64,000 nucleotides of DNA. Source: Cryptomeria japonica (Eukaryota > Streptophyta > Pinopsida > Cupressales > Cupressaceae). Shown piece after piece: positions 29,792 to 41,539 of this stretch (position 1 is the first letter of the stretch; each line of letters begins with the position of its first letter). Location of the stretch: positions 311,624,164 to 311,688,163 of the forward strand of contig NC_081414.1 of assembly GCF_030272615.1 (NCBI RefSeq), written 5' to 3'. A program made the position numbers and the translations under genes. The notes under the pieces were generated by a model. That model saw nothing but the letters and a program-made list of their open reading frames with translations. It did no database searches and was not told the origin of the DNA.

Positions 29792-32529
29792 TCAAATGCC
29801 GCTCTGGCCAGATGTTGTACCACCACCACCACCTCTACCTGCTCCACCACCTGATCCATCTCTCCGTGGAGGCCTCATCGAACCCCCACTCCCTCCTGCA
29901 TCCCCTGATCTCTCCTACCGTAGAGGACCCATCACACCCTCGTTGCTCTGCATCCTCTGTGATCGCTTGGATCTGGCCTGCCGCATCTGTGAATAGCTGA
30001 GAGCTCGCTGGCTAACCGATACCACCTGCTCATATAACCCCCGCCAGTACTCTATCTCCGCCTGAGTCTCCGCATTTCCCTCATAATCTCCCCTGAAGGC
30101 CCCTGTGCTCCAATCCGCACTCTCTCCTGCAGCTCCGCCAATCTCTCCACCGCAGTATCTCTCTCTCGCAGCACCATCGTCAGCTCTGACTCACGTGCAA
30201 ATAGCTGCACATCCCTAGCTGCTACCTCATCCTCTAATCTCTCTACCCGGGTCTGCAAATAACCTATCATATGCTCCCGCAGATCCCCAGTAGCTCCCTC
30301 TCCCGTGTCCATGGCTGCCGCACCTGTATCACCCCCTCCACTAGGTCCCTCCCCTGTACCACCCTCCCCTGCACCTGTATCCATCGGGATCTTTCTCTCC
30401 ATCCCCCTCCCACTCAGCTACACTCCTCCCTGCATCAAAGGTCCCTGTGATATCTGAAGAGGTAGTCCACCTCTCCCTCTCCGCTGCCTCGGCATCCCCA
30501 ACCCACCTCCTCCTCCTCCACCTCCACCTCCACCTCCTCCTCCACTTCCTCCTCCTCCTCCACCCCCTCCTCCTCCATCTCCTCCTCCTCCTCGGCCTCT
30601 TGCTCTCCATCCTCGTCCCCGTCCTCTCTCATCCTCAAAAGATGGGATCGACTCTGCCGGGTCTAATATCCGTCGGGTCGAGTGTGCCGCTCGGTACTGT
30701 GTATACTCCTCTGTCACCCCTGCATCAACGACCCTCGGTCGTAGGTCCCATGGCCTTGCCTGTAGTGTCTGAAACTCTGTCAGTGCCTGATCATACGGTA
30801 GCACTGGACCCCATGCATACCGCTCCCGAATCACTCGTGCATACTCCCCTGATCCGCTCGGCAGTCCCTGCTGCCGTCCGAACTGCCTCATCACTCGTCC
30901 CGGCACCTGTCTCTCTACATGATAAGAGGTCCTCCCAATGAGGAATCGGGTCATGAAGACATAAGGTAGTGCCTCTGCATCATCCTCCCATGGCTCACAC
31001 TCCAAGTATGGCCACCATATCACTGCATCCAAGTCATCCAATGCTCGTCGCCACCACTCTACCTTCCCCAAGTGGGGCTGACTCATCATGCCACTGTACA
31101 TAAACATATATGGCTGGTCCACGGCTCAGAATCTGAGACTCACTGGTTGAGTCACTGGTAGGTGCTCCCATGCCCAAACATGTAGCAGCGTCATGCCCAT
31201 TGCAAGAGAACCCCTCCCTCGGTACACTACCTCGTGGAGCTCCTGATACATGTGCGCCAGCACGCACGGCCCCCATGCAAATCAGGTCCCCTCAGTCATC
31301 ATCATCTCTATCACCTATCCCCATCCCACCGCCAATCCATGTGACCGCCTGTCTGGACACAACAGTCCTCCCACAATCCCTGACAACACTGCTGGAAGGG
31401 GCTCATATAGTGCCGCTATATCCTCCCATGCGATCGAGCCATCGTCAATGTATACATCCTCATCAAAAATCCTCTGACATGAAACAGTCCCCCGGGATCT
31501 ATCATGTGTGACCAGCTCTCCTCGAATCGGAATCCGAAGGATACGCCACACGTCCTCCAAGGTCACAGTCATCTCTCCCTGTGCCAAATGAAATGTGCAC
31601 GTCTCACTGTGCCATCGCTCTGCCAATGCTGTAATCAGACCGTGATTCATACGAATCATGGGCATGTGCATCACCTCGTACAAACCAGTCACAGCAATGC
31701 AGTCTATCTCCGCCTGCGTCAATCGGTCCCGCAACCCCTGTGTCGCGGGATGGCGCTCGCGTAACTGCAACACGCGCAGATCGTTCTGCACATAGACATT
31801 CATCAATCACCATCAATTGTTTTGTTTGCAAACTTTCTTAAGTTTAAACCTAGACTATCATCAGATACTTTGATCAAGTATCTTCGGGTCTCAACAGGTA
31901 AGCAATCATGGCCACCTAGACTTCAACAGGCATTTATCCTAACAAATGACCTAAGTCTCATCGGGCTGCTATGGTTCAAAACAACTCCCACTTCACCTCG
32001 ACATCCATCAATCATTCGGCATCAAGAGATTTATTTTGTCCAGAACTAGGGCATCTTTCTATCCTAAGGCAAAAGCGCTATTTTATCTACAAAAGCGCTA
32101 TTTTCCACAATAGCGCTACAACCCTATCAAAAGCGCTCAAAAAGCTCTACAAAAGCGCTACAAAAACAAAAGCGCTAAACCAGCTATACAATAGCGCTAT
32201 TTAACATCAATAGCGCTCAATTAACCATACAATAGCGCTACTTAGTCCAAAGCGCTAAAACTTGCATGCATTAGCGCTAATTAATACAAAAGCGCTCAAA
32301 CAAGAGCACAATAGCGCCATTGCGGCACAATAGCGCTAATTAATAGAGCAAAAGCGCTAAAACCAAAGTTCCAGTGCTCTTGCTCCGACTTGACTTGGAC
32401 TCAGCTAAAAACCTATCAAAAACGCATGAAAATTGAGTTTTCAAATTTGCGTACCGCTGGTCCGTAGTCCTCTGGGCGCTGGAACCGTCGGACTCGCTTG
32501 AATCTATGCTCGGTGATCGGAATCGGCAT
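29792..32529 (-). pseudogene. Antisense PMD protein gene of element C
   Basis: Exon 1 (32529-32455) encodes 25 residues with EHRFKRVRRFQRP and GPA before a GTACGC donor. The intron 32454-31786 ends GTGCAG. Exon 2 starts at 31785 in phase 0. It has LAERWHSETCTFHLAQGEMT, VTLEDVWRILRIPIRG, then FAWGPCVLAHMYQEL, TLLHVWAWEHLP, a GRVMRQFGRQQGLP segment, an RGRGRGWRARGRG-poly-Gly tract, and a coiled coil around YLQTRVERLEDEVAARDVQL. In-frame stops: 31317-31315, 31284-31282, 31128-31126, 30420-30418. A frameshift near 30070 leads to a basic tail (YWRGLYEQVVSVSQ...) ending at 29792 with one further stop. PMD proteins are nuclear silencing factors or transposon-borne relatives. The copy is broken, but the stops are few over 660 codons. 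Confidence 0.78.
32070..32380 (+). repeat. Array of CAATAGCGCTA-type units in the antisense intron of C
   Basis: About 16 copies of AGCGCT (variants AGCGCC, AGTGCT) spaced about 17-22 bp, flanked by CAAT or CAAAA on the left and AAAA or ATTT on the right. This is the reverse complement of the leader array at 17036-17312. It lies inside the proposed intron 32454-31786. Confidence 0.88.
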
Positions 32530-32624
32530 AGTAGCTCCTCCTTGCTCCTCCAAATGTCACTATCAGAGCTCTCATTTTCAACTGGTCGTGGTCACAAATA
32601 CTCCTGTTTTCACCCCTTTCACTC

Positions 32625-32633
32625 CATTTATAC
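32625..32633 (-). promoter_or_regulatory. TATA box of the antisense PMD gene in C
   Basis: The minus strand reads GTATAAATG here, about 100 bp upstream of the exon 1 ATG (32529). Element A has CTATAAG about 95 bp upstream of the same exon. Confidence 0.5.
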
Positions 32634-32788
32634 CCCTCGTCGTCCCCATAACTTCACCCCGCTCATCATCGTGGTCCCCGTGAACTTCCCGAGCCCCCCA
32701 TTTCTCCATGTTTCTCCCGTTTTCTTCTATTTTTCACCAGTATACCTAACTTCTTCTCTTCTACCACCCTGCCAATTTTCATTCTTTT

Positions 32789-32933
32789 TCGAGAGATCGC
32801 CCGATTTTTCAAAAAAATTCGGCCCATCTCTCGAGGGGGCATACCACCCATTAAATTTACATTTTATGGGGCATTTCTCCACACCTATTTTTCTTTCTTT
32901 GAAACAATGCGATAAACCGCACCGTCTCAAAGA
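32789..32933. other. Two inverted repeats inside the 3' LTR of element C
   Basis: Stem 2 pairs 32789-32797 (TCGAGAGAT) with 32826-32834 (ATCTCTCGA), 9 perfect pairs. Stem 1 pairs 32896-32905 with 32924-32933 (10 positions, one wobble) and can extend with an inner GTGCG/CGCAT stem. Stem 1 overlaps the polypurine tract, as in A. Confidence 0.62.
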
Positions 32934-32941
32934 GGGGCAAA

Positions 32942-34379
32942 TGTAGTCACATAAATCTATCCAGCTTAATTAAATGAATATTTCGTATTTATTTGATTAA
33001 AAATCCACTAGCCATCAGTTAATTAAATAAATATTTAATTAATTCATCTCCAAACATTCTTCTATTAATTAAATAAATTATTCAATTTATTTTAATTAAT
33101 TCATTAAACCAAATACAAATCAATTAATTAAATAAAATCTATTTATTTAATTAAATCCCCCTATTCCTCTTTTAAATAAATTAAATAAAACATTTATTTA
33201 AATCATTATCCCCCCCCACTTGCATTTTCCTACAAATGCAACTTGCACACATTTATTGGAATAAATGAATTTTTATTTTAAATAAAATCCTATTTTCCCT
33301 CACCCACCAAATCCACTTGCAAAATCTAATCCCCTTCTAGATTCTTCTAACCCCTTCCTAAGTAGCCTAATCCATCCCCTAAATATTGTCACATTCCTAA
33401 GCAAAGGGAAGTCACTTCTCAAAATCCTCAAAGTCTTTGATAACCATTAAAGGCTTTCAACCTTCAACCACTAAATCCTCAAAGTCTTTGATAGCCATTA
33501 AAGGCTTCCAACTTTCAACCACTTAATCCACAAAGTCTCCAATAACCATTAATGGTTAACCCAAACCCTCCTACATGGTTAAAACATTTGTTTTGACTCA
33601 ACCTCTACCCAACCCAAGGGTCTCATCAAGCCTTTAATGCTTTGACCATGATTATCTCTTAATCATTTGCACAAAGGTTTATCCTTGCATTAACTCCTAA
33701 TCCAGTGGGTAATCCTAATTTAGACTTGACCCTTAGCCTTTAGATAACCATGAGGTCTTCTCAGGCCTTTAATGCCTCCAACCTCTTCTTTCAACCCAAC
33801 CCTATGTTGACACTTGTCACCATTTCATTGGTGCCAATTGTGCACATGGATCCCCAACTTTCAAGCTTGACCCTTGATTAAACCTTTCAATCCTGGCCAT
33901 CCATTGCTCCATTTTTCCTATAAATAGAGCCCATTCCTTCATAATCCAGATCCTGAAAACTTGTAAGCATTTAGACTATAGACATTTTAGAGAGCATTTA
34001 GCATAGCATAACTAAATCTTGTCTTTTTGGTTAAAATATATCATTTTAGCATAAAAATAGCTTTTTATTTCATATTTGGAGCTATACTACAAATCTCAAT
34101 CCTCCATAAGCATCCATAGTGCAAAAAGTTGCTGAGAGCTACACTATTTTGGAACTTGAAGAGGAGAGGAACAAGGGAGAAGAAGCTAAGGCCATGCTAA
34201 GAGGCAGTTGGAGATGTCTCATGATCTTTGTTTTACTTATTAGATATATTAGCATGTCTCTTTGTGTCTCTTTTGGTATGCCTTCATATGTTTAGTTTTA
34301 GATTGACTAACACTAATATTTTGTGTGCTTTTGTGTTATTTGATCATAGACTAACCTTGTGCCATTTAGGAGGGCATCA
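32942..34379 (+). repeat. Element C 3' LTR (1438 bp)
   Basis: Near-identical to 15505-16941 with the same ends. It directly follows the polypurine tract AAAGAGGGGCAAA. The TATA box is at 33919-33927. The right edge abuts CTATA and the resumed RNase H frame of element B. Confidence 0.95.
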
Positions 34380-34384
34380 CTATA
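34380..34384. other. Target-site duplication CTATA of element C (right copy)
   Basis: Identical to 15500-15504. The RNase H frame of B resumes in register here. Confidence 0.93.
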
Positions 34385-36491
34385 TATTATATCAGTCACA
34401 CATTAGTAGGGTATAAGCTCAATTATACCCCTATTGAAAGAGCATGCTTAGCACTTGTCTTCAACACACAAAAGCTTTGGCACTACATGCTTAACAATAT
34501 AGCAAAATTGATTGCTAAGATCGACCCTCTCAAATATCTTTTATCAAAGGCTACTCTCACTGTCAAAACTGCTAAATGGGTCATGTTAGTAAGTGAGTTT
34601 GACATCGAATATGTAGATAGAAAAGCAATCAAAGGACAAGTTATAGCAGACTAGCTAGTCGATGCTCCACTTCCCAGTGATCACCCTATCCTCACAGAAT
34701 TTCCAGATGAATTCATAATGATTGTCACTACATCTTCCACGTGGCGGTTATACTTTGATGGTTCTTGCACCCAGAATGGATCGGGGGTAGGCATACTATT
34801 TATCACACCCCAAGGATATTGTATCCCTAAATCATACAGGATGGCCTTTGAATGCACTAACAACATTGCAAAATATGAAGCACTAATCACTGGACTCTAT
34901 CTTGCTATCTAATGGAAGATATTGGAATTGCATGTCTATGGTGATTCCCAGCTTGTCATTAAACAAGTCAATGATGAGTAGCAAACAAAAGATGACAAGA
35001 TTCTTCCTTATCTCAGTATGGTTGAGGACCTCAAGCAAAATTTTACATCAATCAAGTTTGATCAGTTTCCACGTACCAACAACAGAGTTGCAGATGCAAT
35101 AGTCACTATTGGTTCCCTCCTTAAGATGTTGGCACATAGTTAGAAGTGTGAGTTTTTGGTCGAGAAACTCTTTGTAAAGACATATGACCTACCAGAGTCT
35201 GAAATGGTGTGCGTACTCATCAGTCCCAAATCCCCTTAGTATCAGGAGACCTTCACTTACCTAAGAGATAATACCATTTCCCGACACCTCACCAAAACCC
35301 AACAACAAACCTTTATCCGTCGATGTTCTCGTTATACTATCCTTGGAGACACCCTATTCAGAAGGCATTTCAATGGTTCCCTCCTAAGGTGTCTAGACAA
35401 ACAAGAGGTTGAATGTGCACTACGTGAAGTAAATGAGGGTATCTATGGGGCACACTCATGTGGTCTCACCTTGACTAAAAAACTCTTGCGAACAGGATAC
35501 TACTAGCCTACAATGGAAGTAGATGCATATAATTACATGAAGAAATGTATCCCTTGCCAGAAGCATGGCGACAAGATTCACACTCCATCACAAGATCTGT
35601 AGTCTTTTATCACACCCTGGTCCTTCTCATAGTGGGGGCTTGATCTCATTGGGAAAATCCACCCTGCATCCTCCAATGGTCATAAATTCATCATTACCAC
35701 CACTGAATACTTCACCAAGTGGGTGGAGGCCATTCGTCTTACCTTCACCACTGGTAAATAGATCTCTACATCCATTATGAGCTATTTAATCTGCCAATAT
35801 GGAATCCCCAAGGTTATTATCATAGATAATGGCAGGCCTTTCAAAAATCAGGATATTAAAGAGCTTTGTCAAAAGTTTGATATCCAACACCACTTTTCCA
35901 CTCCCTATTACTCACAAGGTAACGGTCAAGTTGAGGCCTCTAATAAGACCTTAATCAAAATTCTTAAAAAGAGAGCAATGAAGTTGGTCGTGATTGGCAC
36001 CTCCAACTCCATCCTGCTCTATGGGCCTACTGTACCTCTATCCGCACACCCACAGGTGCCACTCCATATTCCCTCATCTTTGGCTCTAAAGTTGTCCTCC
36101 CTCTTGAGATTGAGATCCCCTCCCTAAGGGTGTCGCTGCAAAATATCCTCACGGATGAGGAATATAGAGTTGTCAGGCTGTAAGAGCTAGAATTATTGGA
36201 TGAAAGGTGCCTCAAGACCTTAAACCATCTCTGGGTTTATTAGAATCGCTTATGCTTGAGTTACAAAAAGAAAGTCAAAACCCGAGAATTTGAATTTGGT
36301 GATTTTGTCCTATGGAAAATCAGAGAAAAATCCAAGAAAGAGAAAAGAAGGGCAAGTTTGAGCCCAATTGGCTTCAACCTTATGTAATCACAGCAAAGTA
36401 TGGATCATGGGCATATCAGTTGGCTACTCCTAAAGGGGATCCCCAAGATGAGCCTATGACCATCATGCACCTGAAGAGATTTTATTCCTAG
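34380..36491 (+). pseudogene. pol: RNase H domains and integrase of element B (3' part of the split pol)
   Basis: The frame resumes exactly after element C with YYISHTLVGYKLNYTPIER. The archaeal-type RNase H keeps LYFDGSCTQNGSGVGILFIT, YEALITGL and VYGDSQLVIKQ. The integrase has the zinc-binding CIPCQKHGDK, GLDLIGKIHP, IIDNGRPFKNQD and GQVEASNK, which are the D, D and E of the DDE site. The C-terminus is damaged and ends MHLKRFYS at 36491. Many stops are CAG or TGG turned into TAG or TGA. Nonfunctional. Confidence 0.82.
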
Positions 36492-38465
36492 TCCTCATAA
36501 GGTTGCCAATTGTCTTAAAATCCCAAAAATTCAAAAAAAATCAAAAAATTAAGAAAATACAAAAAAATGAAAAAAGGCAAAAAACTAAGAAAGAAACCAA
36601 TTCGTCCATCAAGTGAACACCACTTTGTGGCACTATGGGAAAGTACCTTGGTGAAAACCTATTCACGAGCATCAAGGTAAATAATCTAGATCCGTCATCT
36701 ATTAGGTCAGACTCTATCTCCACCACTCACCCATCAAATATCCATATTTGCCACCACATCCATCATCTCGTCTGTCGCCGGTTCTCCCCTTCATCCTAGC
36801 ATGAACACTATCCCCTCATCCACTCATCCATACTCGACAGAATGGTCACCTGCATGATGATGACTCTCTACCTGAATCATGAATAAGGATCAGCCCATTA
36901 AACTAAACTTTCAGCCCATCAAACTGAGCTTTCATCCCACCAAACTGAGCTTAATTCCCAGTCTTGAGCTTCTTCTTGACTTGCATGTAATTCAAACACT
37001 CTTCCAAATGTACTCCATCAAGTCGCAGTAGTTGAATGTCTGCACTTAGGTGTCCATGTCATCTACTCTATTTCTTATTCACATCCATCACTCACTCATG
37101 CCCTTTGGGATGCATCCTTCCCCTAGCTGGCAGTATACCCATAAATCCTAAGTCCTACTCTTGGAAAGAGATGTCAGTTGGCCTGGTGCATTTTGTTTGC
37201 ATAATTTTTCCTGATTGCTTTGATTTGCATCACTTTTACCTATGACTATTCCTACCCATGGCTACAGGGTCAATCTATATCTTGGTATGTTGTGAAAAGA
37301 GACATACTAGGGCATATTTTTGTGGTATGGTGTGCTTGAAGGTTTCCCTTGTATGTATCGACAACCCTGCATTAGTGTTTATCAACACTTGCATGATTGT
37401 GTTCAAGGCATACCTGTTTGTCTGAGAGTCAATCCATGCCTTGGGTTTTTCATGACATCTTGGTTCCTATAATCAGTGGTGTAGACTACCCTTGGCAATA
37501 TCAAACTAGGTTGGCTCTCCACATCTTATGCACAAAAAATCTCCCTACCCATCCCATATCATCACATTTCTAATCATATCCCCCACATCTTGGAGACCTC
37601 AATTCCCCCCCAACATGTTCTTCTATCCTACCTAAGGTCATTGTATTATGATTGACATATTCTCAAATAAATTCTCCATTATTCATATAGGTGCATTACT
37701 CATTTTTATCTGTTGCATTAATCTTTCATTTGTTGCATTATTCATTTTTTATCCATCATTTAGGTTGCATCATAAAGTTTTTTTTATCCATCATTTAGGT
37801 TAAATTTCAAATGTTGTTGCATTATTCATTTTTATTTTGGATAGTGCGCCTATCACTTAATTTGTATTTCAAATTTTGTTGCACTTCTCATTTTATAGGA
37901 TATCCATTATAGTGTACATGTTCATTTCAATATAGATTTTGTTGCATATTCATTATAGATTAATCCATTAAATCACACTATGTATTCTCAAAATTATCAA
38001 AAAATCCAAAAATAATACATCATCCAAAAATATATATACACAACATAAAATCCCAAAATATATGCATCCACATAGACAACCATCCTACATCCATCAAAGT
38101 GTCAGTAATATATCATAAACACATGTATATATAAGTATCCATCATACACTCACCAAAGTGTCAATAATATATCATAAACACATGCATATATAAGTATCCA
38201 TCCTACACTCACCAAAGTGTCAGTAACATATCATAAGTATACGCATATGTAAGCATCCATCCTGCATCACAAATAGGTCAACACAAAACATCCATAATCA
38301 TCATCAATGTATCACATCATAAAATAATAAATAATGTCCATAATAAAGTACATACATGCATAAGTGCCGCCAAAAATCATATATCGCATATATATGTCTC
38401 TCAAAAAATGAAGAGAACAATCATAGTACAATGGCCGCCTCGAAGGGTAAAAAATAATACATAAT
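36492..38465 (+). other. Element B 3' noncoding region
   Basis: No gene is supported. Right after pol is an A-rich stretch (36516-36590) and then the block shared with A and C (36613-36665, GTGGCACTATGGGAAAGTAC then TTGGTGAAAACC). Further on the sequence is AT-rich with (T)CATTT runs. A three-copy repeat of about 65-bp units lies at 38084-38270, with the marker AAAGTGTCA(G/A)TAA(T/C)ATATC. Confidence 0.6.
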
Positions 38466-40815
38466 TTCATATGGAGCTAACTCTCCCCTCATGTCTCTCC
38501 AACCCCCTCCTCATCCCCTCCTCCTCCTTTGGATCCCTATGTTCTCGATGTCCTAGGTGGTCTCATAACCACTGATCCACCTATATGTTGGCTCTGTGTC
38601 AGATGTTGGTTGTGGGTCCTGTGAGAACATACACTCTTTGTGTACGATGATACTCTCTGCTCTACTGGGACCACTCCATGATATAATCCTCTATAGTACA
38701 CAACCTCTCATCTTTCCCTCTCCCATTGCGGCATCATATCAGAGTACATCTGCCCTAGCCCTACGGGGACAAACATCTGTCATGCTAGGTCCCTCTCCCC
38801 CCACAGGTGAGTAACATCTACCTCTTCTCTTTGCACCCTCACTCGTAGACTCTCCAACTCCTCATCCTACTATTGTAATGTGCTTTGTAGCTCCCCAATG
38901 GTGGTCCTTTTCCTCGCCTCATCCAGCATATTCTTTGCCTCCTCTCCCTCCCTTCTCTCCCTCGTACTACCCCCCATCCTCTGCCTCAAGACACCCCTAC
39001 CTCCTCATGCCAAAACCCTATCCCCAGGAGCATCCTCCTCCCTTATGACTATCTCATCCATAGTCGGTTTCACCTCATCATCCTCCAACACCCCTAGAAT
39101 GGTCAACTGCACTAGTAGGTGTGCCTCCCACCAGCTCATGTATCCCCTTGTGGTGCCTAGATCCTCCCCCACACCCCTCCACTCATCCTAGACCAAGTAG
39201 GTTGTAGTTTGAAAACCGGTACTCCCCTTTAGCGGACTCACAGTCTGCCCCCACAAGCCCACCTCTTGGGTAATCCACGGATATAATGGTATATCACCCA
39301 CTATATCATGTACCTCTTTGAACTATCGGGCAACCCTATAGGGTGCATAGTACTCCATAACATATACCGACCTCCCAAAAAGCCACATCTCAACACCCGC
39401 CCAATGCAGCTGCCAATCTCCCCTCCACCGCTCGATGTTCAAAAATGGTCACCATGTAAACTACATGATCTCATCAAAAATGCGGTGCCAAAACCATATA
39501 GCCCCTATCAGTGTGTAGTGAAGCAATCTCCTGTATCGATCTATGTAAGGTTGTCAAGGTCATTTATCCTGTACCCCAAGTGACCGAGTCACTGCAATGT
39601 GCTCTCATGCCCATACATGAAGTAAGGTAGCCCCTACTGATAGACTTGCATAATCTATGTACACAGCAAGATGCATATCATGATATAACTGAGCAAGCAT
39701 CATTGCTCCCCATGCATACTCCACACAATCATGTACCATATAATATACACACCTGCTCCACCCAATAGGAAATGCATGCCCTTGTAGGTAAGGCATCACC
39801 TGTCCACTCATAAATCCACAAATCACAAGCACCAAGTGAGGAATATGTCATATCTTTATCGCTCTCCCTAAATGCATGTGTCCTATCCATCATAGGCAAC
39901 ACATCCAACTCACAAACCTCCCAAAGATAAAAGTCTGTCACATCTAGCCTATATTGGGGAATCACACTGCGAATGGGGATCTTCAAGATCCTCCATACAT
40001 CTAATAGTGTCATAGTGGTCTCTCTTGTAGGCAGATGGAAGGTACAGGTCCTACTATCCCACCTCTCTACCAGCGTAGTCATCATGATAGTGTGCGCTCT
40101 TATCCTCAACCATCGAGGACCAACAAAATCCAATCTTATGGCACCCAATACCTCCATCTTGTCTACCCCTAACTACATGTACAACCTCGTCGTCATCGAC
40201 CAGTGCTCTCTCGATGCCAATGACCCTAAACCCGCCTGCATTCATGCAAACCACTTCATTATCCCTTGTCATTCTTCCTAACCCTCCCCTTATCCTATTC
40301 TCGAAGCATTCATGATAACCCCCTAAGCCACTTCCTACACCTATACTCATCAAATTCTTCATTTTTCAACCTCCCTAGCATTTCATCCAGTGCTCGCACT
40401 ATGCCACAGTTGCATGCACTAAAAACCTAGACTTGGGACCTAATCTCAATCAGCGCTGGTGCTCGCGCCATGCGCCCCTTTTCCCCAATCCCAGATCTAA
40501 ACCCTAACCTAGAACAATGCGGGCGCTCGTTCCATGCACGTATGCCCACCCCAAAACCCCCTCAGACTCCTAATCCCTACGTGTGTTGGCACTATTCACC
40601 AATGCTTGCGCTAACCTAATGGCACGCGCGTTGAAACAACAATCAACATGTTCGCCCCGCTAAACCTTTGGCCTAATTCTAGCCCATAAATTCTACCCTA
40701 AACCTATCAAATCACAGGACGGGCTTAAGGTACGTACTGGTGGACCATATTGGGTAGGCCTCTCGTGCCACCGTACCCTCTTTGCGCGGTGCTCGTGTCT
40801 GGGAATGCTGTCCAT
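38466..40815 (-). pseudogene. Antisense PMD gene of element B
   Basis: Opposite to gag-pol. Exon 1 (40815-40738) gives 26 residues with HEHRAKRVRWHERP and ends GPP before a GTACGT donor. The acceptor TGCAG is at 40240-40236 and exon 2 starts at 40235 in phase 0. Exon 2 carries LVERWDSRTCTFHLPTRETT, then MTLLDVWRILKIPIR, and after a frameshift near 39790-39830 EYAWGAMMLAQLYHDMH and TLLHVWA. A TAG lies at 40175-40173. The Trp of the WAWEH motif is TGA at 39607-39605. Downstream, a weak coiled coil (TIGELQSTLQ..., about 38825-38900) matches the place of the coiled coil in C and E. Nonfunctional remnant; the 3' end is approximate. Confidence 0.72.
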
Positions 40816-40892
40816 TTCTCCTTCTATTTTCTAAGCTCTGATATACTCCAATAGTTATGTGTGACAATGACCCTTCACTGGGCCCTATGTGG

Positions 40893-40898
40893 CCTATA
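40893..40898 (-). promoter_or_regulatory. Possible TATA box of the antisense gene in B
   Basis: The minus strand reads CCATATAGG here, about 80 bp upstream of the exon 1 ATG at 40815. The same word also fits a CArG box. Support is the similar placement of TATA-like words in A and C. Confidence 0.3.
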
Positions 40899-41018
40899 TG
40901 GCCCCCCTCATGGGCCCACCCCTTTGTCTCTCCCCTTCTTTTATCTCTTCTTGTATTTCCTCAATCATTTCTTCCTTTCTTTCTCATTCATTCATTATTA
41001 TCTCTCTCTTTCTTCTTT

Positions 41019-41154
41019 TCGAGAATTTTCTGCTAATTTTTTCAAAAAATTCTCAAGGGGGCATACATCACCTACACTTTATGCCAGGGCATCTTCTTTT
41101 TTTCTATCTTTTACCCATCGCCAAATTTTGTCGCTGCGTAAAAAAGAGGCAAAA
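41019..41154. other. Conserved hairpin and polypurine tract at the 3' end of element B
   Basis: Arms 41019-41029 (TCGAGAATTTT) and 41046-41056 (AAAATTCTCAA) pair with one G-U. They match the hairpin of A and C in place but differ in sequence on both arms. 41140-41154 (AAAAAAGAGGCAAAA) is the eroded polypurine tract next to the 3' LTR. Confidence 0.6.
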
Positions 41155-41230
41155 TATAGACACTTAAATTAATTATTTTAATTAATTTAACTCTCCTATA
41201 TAATTAATTTATTTAATTATGTTAATTCTT
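41155..41230 (+). repeat. Element B 3' LTR, first part
   Basis: Starts TATAGACACTTAAATT directly after the polypurine tract. The expected TG end has become TA. The AT-rich opening resembles the LTR starts of A (TGTAGACACC) and C (TGTAGTCACA). A LINE interrupts it after 41230. Confidence 0.7.
41212..41230. other. 19-bp target-site duplication of the LINE (left copy)
   Basis: TTTAATTATGTTAATTCTT here is repeated exactly at 48544-48562. A variable-length duplication of this size is typical of target-primed LINE insertion. Confidence 0.9.
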
Positions 41231-41539
41231 TTTTATTTATCGATAACCAGGATAGATTTATATTACTTAAAAAAACATTACATACTTTAAAGTTGTTCAT
41301 CAGCAAGCTACTACATGGGGTCTCGCCCCTACAAAACCAACAGAACACGAGAAGGACACTAGACCTACATGGCCTACCATCTCAAAAAAAAACCATACAA
41401 AAAAACTTCCCCACCCCCATGAGACTAGCCTAACGAAACCAACCAAGGGCCTCTTCCTTGAGAAATTAGGAATGCCCTTACTAGGACCTGCCACATGAGT
41501 CTCACGCCCGCCTCCTGGCATGGTTCCCGGCCTTCCACC

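Larger units (their letters stand above)
15505..34379 (+). mobile_element. Element C: giant (18.9 kb) Tat-type Ty3/gypsy element with antisense PMD gene
   Basis: Complete from TG to CA: 5' LTR, tRNA-Trp primer-binding site, 2.8-kb leader, gag-pol (19794-27094), 2.7-kb noncoding region, antisense PMD gene (32529-29792), hairpins, polypurine tract, 3' LTR, flanked by CTATA. The LTRs differ at about eight single bases and one one-base indel by eye (about 0.6 percent), so it inserted recently. gag-pol has only two stops and one frameshift. Two RNase H domains in a row place it in the Tat lineage. Confidence 0.95.

Noticed and set aside
30447-30941. Leu/His-rich open frame on the plus strand
   Set aside because: It is the complement of the Gly/Arg-rich antisense PMD frame; the long codon-biased GGN tract opens the opposite strand by itself.
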